A DNA stretch of 64,000 nt from Emticicia aquatilis (lineage in GTDB: Bacteria > Bacteroidota > Bacteroidia > Cytophagales > Spirosomataceae): positions 248,001 to 312,000 of the forward strand of contig NZ_BMKK01000005.1 in assembly GCF_014644295.1 (NCBI RefSeq), given 5' to 3'. This document shows positions 59,619 through 64,000 of this stretch, in pieces; position 1 is the first letter of the stretch; each line of letters begins with the position of its first letter. The notes under the pieces are model-generated. The model saw only the letters and a program-made list of their open reading frames with translations, was not told the DNA's origin and did no database searches. Made by a program: the position numbers and the translations under genes.

Positions 59619-59643
59619 AATTATTTTTTTTGTATTACCTTTG
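59614..59643 (+). promoter_or_regulatory. Bacteroidota-type promoter of marR
   Basis: TTG at 59614-59616, 19 nt, TACCTTTG at 59636-59643: a full consensus. The transcript would start near 59650, about 65 nt before the ATG of the MarR gene. Confidence 0.7.
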
Positions 59644-59714
59644 TAGTATATTTATCTTTTAATCAGAATTTAATGTAGAGAGTTAGGCCTACCTAATTCA
59701 TCTCACAATTAGCA

Positions 59715-60251
59715 ATGAACGAAGAATTACTGGCAGAAGTAGCCAAAATGAAAGCCAATAAAGCACGGTTGTTTGGTAAGCTTCTCAACCGAACCTACCG
59801 CTACATGAGCGATTTGGCAGGCGATTATCTGAAAGGTATCGGTTACGAAAACTTTCGAGTGGGGCATATCGTGGCTTTAGTGCATATCGAAGTGGAAGGC
59901 ACCAGCATTAATACTTTAGCAGCAGGTGCAAGCATGACCAAACAAGGCATGAGCAAACTCGTAAAAGAATTGCAAGAGCAAGGTTTTGTGATGGTTGAAA
60001 AAGACCCTACAGATGCCCGTGCTTTGATAGTAAAATATACTGAAAAGGGTCTGCGTGCTATGATTGACTGGCGAAACTGCACCAATTATATAAATCAGAA
60101 GTTTGGAGAAGTGCTTGGCGAAAACAAACTCGAAACGCTCAAAGACCTTTTGGGCGAATTGGTGCATGAATACGAAAACAATTATGTAAGTAGCTCAAAA
60201 AATCCATTGAATCACCCAATGATGCAAGCCAATTGGATGACGGTCAAATAA
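59715..60251 (+). CDS. MarR-family transcriptional regulator
   Basis: A 178-residue winged-helix regulator: GYENFRVGHIVALVHIEVEG, the recognition region AAGASMTKQGMSKLVKELQEQ followed by GFVMVEKDPTDARALIVKYT (wing), and a C-terminal dimerisation helix. It faces the emrA-emrB-tolC-like operon and probably represses it and itself through the palindromes at 59581-59618, with a small-molecule ligand relieving repression. It is somewhat longer than usual at the C-terminus (NPLNHPMMQANWMTVK). Confidence 0.92.
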   Translation: MNEELLAEVAKMKANKARLFGKLLNRTYRYMSDLAGDYLKGIGYENFRVGHIVALVHIEVEGTSINTLAAGASMTKQGMSKLVKELQEQGFVMVEKDPTDARALIVKYTEKGLRAMIDWRNCTNYINQKFGEVLGENKLETLKDLLGELVHEYENNYVSSSKNPLNHPMMQANWMTVK

Positions 60252-60319
60252 TTATTGACTTGTGCTGGGTGCATCGCTAAAAATTGATAAATTCGCATTG
60301 TCATAAAAACGATGTGCCT

Positions 60320-61156
60320 ATGTCTGTTACCGAAATCATTGTTTTAGTAATAGTGTTGTATGTCATTATTTGCGTAGTGGCCTACAAAGTACAAGAGTAT
60401 TTTATTTTTAAGCCCGAGAAGCTGTCACAAGATTTTGAGTTTCGATACGACGACCATTTTGAAGAACTGTTCTTTGATATGCCCGACGGAGCAAGAATCA
60501 ACGGACTGCTTTTTTATGATGTAGGCGAAGAAACTCGTGGCTTAGTTATTTATTTTCATGGAAACACTCGCAGCATTAAAGGCTGGGCAAAATATGCCAA
60601 AGATTTCATCTCACACGATTATGATGTGTTGATGATAGACTACCGAGGTTTCGGAAAAAGCACAGGTAAACGGCACGAAGAACGAATGTATGAAGACTCG
60701 CAAGTGGTTTATCATAAGATGCTCGCCAAAGGTTACGACGAAAAAAATATTGTGATTTACGGACGCTCGTTGGGTTCGGGTTTTGCCTGTAAATTAGCAT
60801 CAAAAAATCATCCTAAAACCTTGATTCTTGATGCCCCATATTATAGTTTTTCGCAGTTAACCAATCGTTTTTTGCCATTTCTGCCTGTTACAATGATTCT
60901 GCGGTTTTCTATCCGAACCGATAAATATATTAAGTTCGTGAAATGTCCTATTTACATCATTCATGGCACAAAAGATTTCTTGATACCGTTTCGGTCAAGT
61001 GTAAAGTTGGCAAAACTTGCTCCGCAGAAAACCCGTTTAGTACCCATTTACGGCGGCGGACACAATAATTTGCCATCGTTTCCCGAATACCATAAACATC
61101 TCGAAGAAATCTTACTCGATAGATTCGATTTGATTTTTGATAAACACCTTTTTTGA
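60320..61156 (+). CDS. Alpha/beta hydrolase with N-terminal membrane anchor
   Basis: About 278 residues from ATG 60320 (MSVTEIIVLVIVLYVIICVVAYK, a membrane anchor). Nucleophile motif GRSLGSGFAC, acid in IIHGTKDFLIP, His in YGGGHNNL, and oxyanion strand VIYFHGNTRSIKGW. This matches the serine aminopeptidase/ABHD13-like group (YqkD-type); the ester or amide substrate is unknown. The next gene is a paralogue with the same layout. A TTG upstream (60284) in frame is rejected because it precedes the anchor by 12 polar residues. Confidence 0.85.
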   Translation: MSVTEIIVLVIVLYVIICVVAYKVQEYFIFKPEKLSQDFEFRYDDHFEELFFDMPDGARINGLLFYDVGEETRGLVIYFHGNTRSIKGWAKYAKDFISHDYDVLMIDYRGFGKSTGKRHEERMYEDSQVVYHKMLAKGYDEKNIVIYGRSLGSGFACKLASKNHPKTLILDAPYYSFSQLTNRFLPFLPVTMILRFSIRTDKYIKFVKCPIYIIHGTKDFLIPFRSSVKLAKLAPQKTRLVPIYGGGHNNLPSFPEYHKHLEEILLDRFDLIFDKHLF

Positions 61157-61242
61157 TTGACGAATTACGATTTACGACGGGGTCGCCCGTGCGATAGTTT
61201 GCAGATTTTTTATTCGTAAATCGTAAATCGTAATTCGTCAAT
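61156..61242. repeat. Perfect 22-bp inverted repeat between the two hydrolase genes
   Basis: The 22 bases at 61156-61177 (beginning ATTGACGAATTACGATTTAC) are exactly complementary to 61221-61242, with a 43-nt loop. The left arm begins at the last base of the hydrolase stop codon. Variants of ATTCGTAAATCGTAAATCG repeat nearby, so it looks like a dispersed palindrome that is also able to act as a transcript-end hairpin. Confidence 0.75.
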
Positions 61243-61296
61243 CGTAAATTTCTAAACATTTTCCATTATCAATTACTCATTATCCATTAATTTTCC

Positions 61297-62100
61297 GTGT
61301 TTAAATTAAAATACCTTCAAATAGCCCTTACAATTTATGCCGTTCTGATTGCGGGATTAGTGCTTTTTCAGCGATTTATCATTCTACACCCTAAAAAACT
61401 GGCGAAAGATTATCTATATGAATTCCCGAAAGCCGAAGAGTTTTATGTAGTAGTAGCCCCCGAAGTAAAACTCAACGCACTTAGATTTGCGTCGGAAGAT
61501 AGTGTCTCAAAAGGCGTAGTGCTTTATTATCACGGGAATGCCGATAATTTAACTCGTTGGGGTGAATATGCTTCCGAATTTACGAAGCGAGGCTACGATG
61601 TAGTGATGTACGATTACCGAGGTTTTGGTAAAAGCAATGGCCGACTGGACGAGCAAAATTTCTTGTTCGATGCCCAATATATTTTCGATGATTTAAGCCG
61701 ACGTTATAACCCTGATAAAATTGTGCTTTATGGGCGTTCGTTGGGCTGTGGAGCAGCCATTAAAGTGGCTTCAAATAATGCAGTAAAGAAGTTGATTCTC
61801 GAAACGCCCTATTATAGCTTACCCGATGTAGCATTTAGTCGTTTCCCGATTTTCCCGTTTAAATATGTTTCCGAATTTAAACTAAATGCCTACGAATGGC
61901 TACCAAAAGTGCATTGCAATGTACACGTTTTTCATGGTACTGATGATGAAATCATTCCCTATAAACAAAGCATAAAGCTACTCGAATCGGCAAATAAAAA
62001 CCTTGACAAAACCCTCACTACATTGCAGGGAGGGCATCACCAAGGCCTTGATAAGTTTAAGGAGTATCAGACTAAATTAGATGAATTGTTGGCTAATTAA
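61297..62100 (+). CDS. Alpha/beta hydrolase, paralogue of the preceding gene
   Basis: 267 residues with GTG start (61297) and an N-terminal membrane anchor (IALTIYAVLIAGLVLFQRFI). Nucleophile motif GRSLGCGAAIKVAS, acid in VFHGTDDEIIP, His in LQGGHHQGL and the strand VLYYHGNADNLTRWG. Same family and order as its neighbour; divergence at many positions suggests an old duplication and different substrates. Both are probably inner-membrane-anchored enzymes facing the cytosol or periplasm; the topology is not certain. Confidence 0.85.
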   Translation: MFKLKYLQIALTIYAVLIAGLVLFQRFIILHPKKLAKDYLYEFPKAEEFYVVVAPEVKLNALRFASEDSVSKGVVLYYHGNADNLTRWGEYASEFTKRGYDVVMYDYRGFGKSNGRLDEQNFLFDAQYIFDDLSRRYNPDKIVLYGRSLGCGAAIKVASNNAVKKLILETPYYSLPDVAFSRFPIFPFKYVSEFKLNAYEWLPKVHCNVHVFHGTDDEIIPYKQSIKLLESANKNLDKTLTTLQGGHHQGLDKFKEYQTKLDELLAN

Positions 62101-62163
62101 GTCTGAAAAGTTGGTAGTCAGTTCAGTTCATATAATAGGTAACATACTTAAAACACTAATCCA

Positions 62164-63174
62164 TTATAAACTCTTTCTACGAATCGTGTAGAAAGGGTTT
62201 TTTATTTTTATTTGCTTTTTATCAAGCAAAAGAGCGGCAGCTGTTCGGCCCATTGTTTCGAAATCAGTCGTAATTACTGTGATTTCTAATAACTCTTTTA
62301 GTGTGGTTTCGTTGAACGAAATGATACCAATATCTTCCCCCAGTTTTAAGTCTGACTGACGGGTTTTCTTTACTAATTCGGCCAAATCGGTTTCTTCTAC
62401 AACCAAGTAAGCCGTTCCTGTATGTAATACTTCGTCGAGTGCGTTTTCTTTAATCTGAAATTCACGTCCGAAATTTACACAAAACTGACGAAAACCCCGC
62501 ACAATATCGCTCGGATAATTTCCGTCACTCGGAAAAACCAGCACCATTCGGTTGTATTTTTCGAGCAAATCATGAAGTTCGTCGAGAGCATCAAATATAT
62601 CTTTCTCAAAATCCTGATAAACACTCAAACATGGTTTTGTGTATTCGGGTAAATCTTTATCAAGCAAAATGAGTTCTTCCGAAGGAATTTTCTCCAGCGT
62701 TTTCAAGGCAAGCGACTTATCATTTTCGGGAAAGAAATGAGGCATAATTACGTAATAATTATACTTCCCGATATTATTGGCTATGATTTCGGCAAAAATT
62801 CGGGCATCGTAATGATGAATCTGTAAATCGACATTGGCTTTATTACCCAAAACTTTCAAGAAAGCATAATAAATTAGCTTTTTATAAGAACTTAACTTAT
62901 TGAAAACCAGCAAGATACGCATCTTATTATTATCGGTTCGGTTTACATAAAAACCCTTTCCTTGCACCGATGATATAAAGCCACGTTCTTTTAATTCACG
63001 ATACGCCTTCTCAACAGTATCACGAGCCAAGTAATATTCTTCACTCAATTCACTAATGGATGGTAGTTGTTCATCTTTTTTCAAAACCGCCCGCTCAATA
63101 TCGGCAACTATTGACTGTACAATTTGCTTGTATTTAGGGGTTTTATCGTTGGGGTTGAATTGTAGTTTATACAT
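62164..63174 (-). CDS. GntR-family regulator with periplasmic-binding-protein-like sensor
   Basis: A 336-residue regulator: N-terminal GntR winged helix (YKQIVQSIVADIERAVLKKD, LPSISELSEEYYLARDTVEK, RGFISSVQGKGFYV) and a C-terminal LacI/PBP-like ligand domain (ILLVFNKLSSYKKLIYYAFL, GEDIGIISFNETTLKELLEI). GntR proteins with this sensor domain control sugar genes in Bacteroidota. The neighbour is a rhamnose-type aldolase/dehydrogenase gene, so rhamnose control is likely but not shown. The last codons overlap a hairpin. Confidence 0.88.
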   Translation of the reverse strand: MYKLQFNPNDKTPKYKQIVQSIVADIERAVLKKDEQLPSISELSEEYYLARDTVEKAYRELKERGFISSVQGKGFYVNRTDNNKMRILLVFNKLSSYKKLIYYAFLKVLGNKANVDLQIHHYDARIFAEIIANNIGKYNYYVIMPHFFPENDKSLALKTLEKIPSEELILLDKDLPEYTKPCLSVYQDFEKDIFDALDELHDLLEKYNRMVLVFPSDGNYPSDIVRGFRQFCVNFGREFQIKENALDEVLHTGTAYLVVEETDLAELVKKTRQSDLKLGEDIGIISFNETTLKELLEITVITTDFETMGRTAAALLLDKKQIKIKNPFYTIRRKSL

Positions 63175-63324
63175 TTTTTTAATGTAGTTATTGGGGAAAC
63201 TTTCGCAATATTTTGATGTAAACTTATCTCCATCAAGTATTTCTGAAAGCCTATCGTTTTCGAATAATCATTGAGTAAATGTAATAATTATTCATCTTAC
63301 AAACTCATTGGTACTAAATATAAA

Positions 63325-63352
63325 AATGAGTGAATTAAACAATTCACTCATT
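63325..63352 (-). terminator. Terminator after the aldolase/dehydrogenase gene
   Basis: AATGAGTGAATT, loop of four, and its perfect complement (12-bp stem), with a TTTT tract after it on the minus strand. It lies 51 nt past the stop codon and separates this gene from the GntR gene. Confidence 0.75.
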
Positions 63353-63402
63353 CTGCTCTCACCTAAGTCGGCTAAATTTCTCCGACCCACTTAACCTTTC
63401 TT

Positions 63403-64000
63403 TTATCTTACAAATGCCACTGCCACACCCCCATCAACGTTCAAGATATTTCCTGTTGATTTTGATAAACTTCCATCAACAAATACTCTTACTGCTTTGG
63501 CAATATCTTCGGTCAGAATTTCTTCGTTGAGAAGCGTGCGTGACGCATACATTTTTGGTAAATCTTCTACTTTTATGCCATAAGCTTTTGCACGGCCTTC
63601 GGCCCATTCGCCTTCCCAAATCTTACTCCCACGCAAAACCGCATCTGGATTTACGGTGTTTACTCTGATTTTATCTTTACCCAATTCGGCAGCCATGAGG
63701 CGAGTCATGTGGGCTTGGGCAGCTTTTGCCGTACCGTAACCAACATTATTTGGCCCAGCAAAAAGGGCATTTTTGCTCGCAATATTCACAATATCGCCAC
63801 CAGTTGCTTGCTGACGCATGATTCTGACTGACTCTTGTGACACCAAAAACTGGCCTTTAACCAATACATCTTGTAATAAATCCCAGTCGGCAATCGTATG
63901 GTCTTCGAGGGGTTTTGAAATTGATAAACCAGCACAGTTTACGATAATATCAACCCCACCATATTGTAAAACAGCATTACGCAATGACTCGGCAATTACC
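63403..64000 (-). CDS. Bifunctional aldolase/short-chain dehydrogenase (rhamnose type), C-terminal part
   Basis: The frame is open to the right edge, so the N-terminal part (aldolase domain, if present) is missing. The seen 199 residues are a short-chain dehydrogenase: IIVNCAGLSISKPLEDHTIA, NIASKNALFAGPNNVGYGTA, the Tyr-x-x-x-Lys of YGTAKAAQAHM, then VNPDAVLRGSKIWEGEW and the ending NVDGGVAVAFVR. The NPDAVLRGSKIW segment is typical of bifunctional rhamnulose-1-phosphate aldolase/lactaldehyde dehydrogenase-type proteins. A plain dehydrogenase is the alternative, to be judged from the missing part. Confidence 0.85.
   Translation of the reverse strand, partial: VIAESLRNAVLQYGGVDIIVNCAGLSISKPLEDHTIADWDLLQDVLVKGQFLVSQESVRIMRQQATGGDIVNIASKNALFAGPNNVGYGTAKAAQAHMTRLMAAELGKDKIRVNTVNPDAVLRGSKIWEGEWAEGRAKAYGIKVEDLPKMYASRTLLNEEILTEDIAKAVRVFVDGSLSKSTGNILNVDGGVAVAFVR

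Overview
The window looks like a chromosomal segment of a Bacteroidota bacterium, most likely order Cytophagales (an Emticicia/Arcicella/Runella-like organism; the genus is inference). Evidence: gliding/type IX secretion genes (gldH, porT), a SusC/SusD pair, a RicT-type PSP1 protein next to gldH, ubiE followed by porT, a CcmF/CcsA-type haem lyase, AT-rich DNA with few Shine-Dalgarno sequences, and several promoters of the Bacteroidota type (TTG, about 17-20 nt, TAnnTTTG). I saw no rRNA, tRNA, CRISPR array, transposase or prophage.

Layout. 1-3.2 kb (-): a secreted GSDH-PKD-FN3-NPCBM protein cut by the left edge, then an enoyl-CoA hydratase/isomerase. 3.4-7.3 kb (+): potassium transporter Kup, a nucleotidyltransferase plus small coiled-coil pair, and a CDP-paratose-2-epimerase-like enzyme. 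7.4-14.7 kb (-): S9 peptidase, Lon-N protein, GldH, RicT with a 250-residue N/Q/G/P tail, an intergenic array of small hairpins, and PurD. 14.9-22.8 kb: quinoprotein dehydrogenase with built-in cytochrome c, a zincin, a small four-helix membrane protein, CcmF, and a thioredoxin-fold protein lacking its cysteines. 22.8-28.3 kb (-): an apparently AT-richer accessory block holding RDD, WG-repeat and Sel1 proteins, a tight four-gene operon (acyltransferase, methyltransferase, acyltransferase-like, acyltransferase) and an orphan two-helix SLATT-like protein. 28.7-31.1 kb (+): NarL-type two-component pair. 31.3-39.2 kb (-): AEC-type permease, Tat-exported HisC-like aminotransferase, small lipoprotein, SusD, SusC. 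40.1-47 kb: three tandem secreted proteins built of a repeated tail-fibre-like module, one ending in an S74 chaperone domain, with a stand-alone LytTR regulator, divergent from a second two-component pair. 47-50.6 kb (-): a two-gene membrane/periplasmic set of unknown function, possibly metal-related, and an alkyltransferase. 50.7-55.4 kb (+): UbiE, PorT, YidD, a YfiT-like DinB protein, and a SerB-SerA fusion. 55.4-60.3 kb: TolC-EmrB-EmrA efflux operon divergent from its MarR regulator, with two palindromes placed on the promoters. 60.3-62.1 kb (+): two paralogous alpha/beta hydrolases. 62.2-64 kb (-): GntR regulator and the C-terminal part of a rhamnose-type aldolase/dehydrogenase cut by the right edge.

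Most of the window is core metabolism, envelope and export. The least explained parts are the acyltransferase/methyltransferase operon, the tail-fibre module cassette with its regulators, the nucleotidyltransferase/coiled-coil pair, and the 47-50 kb gene pair, whose junction is bracketed by a perfect 21-bp inverted repeat that also encodes part of a signal peptide. Several families of short palindromic repeats lie between genes.
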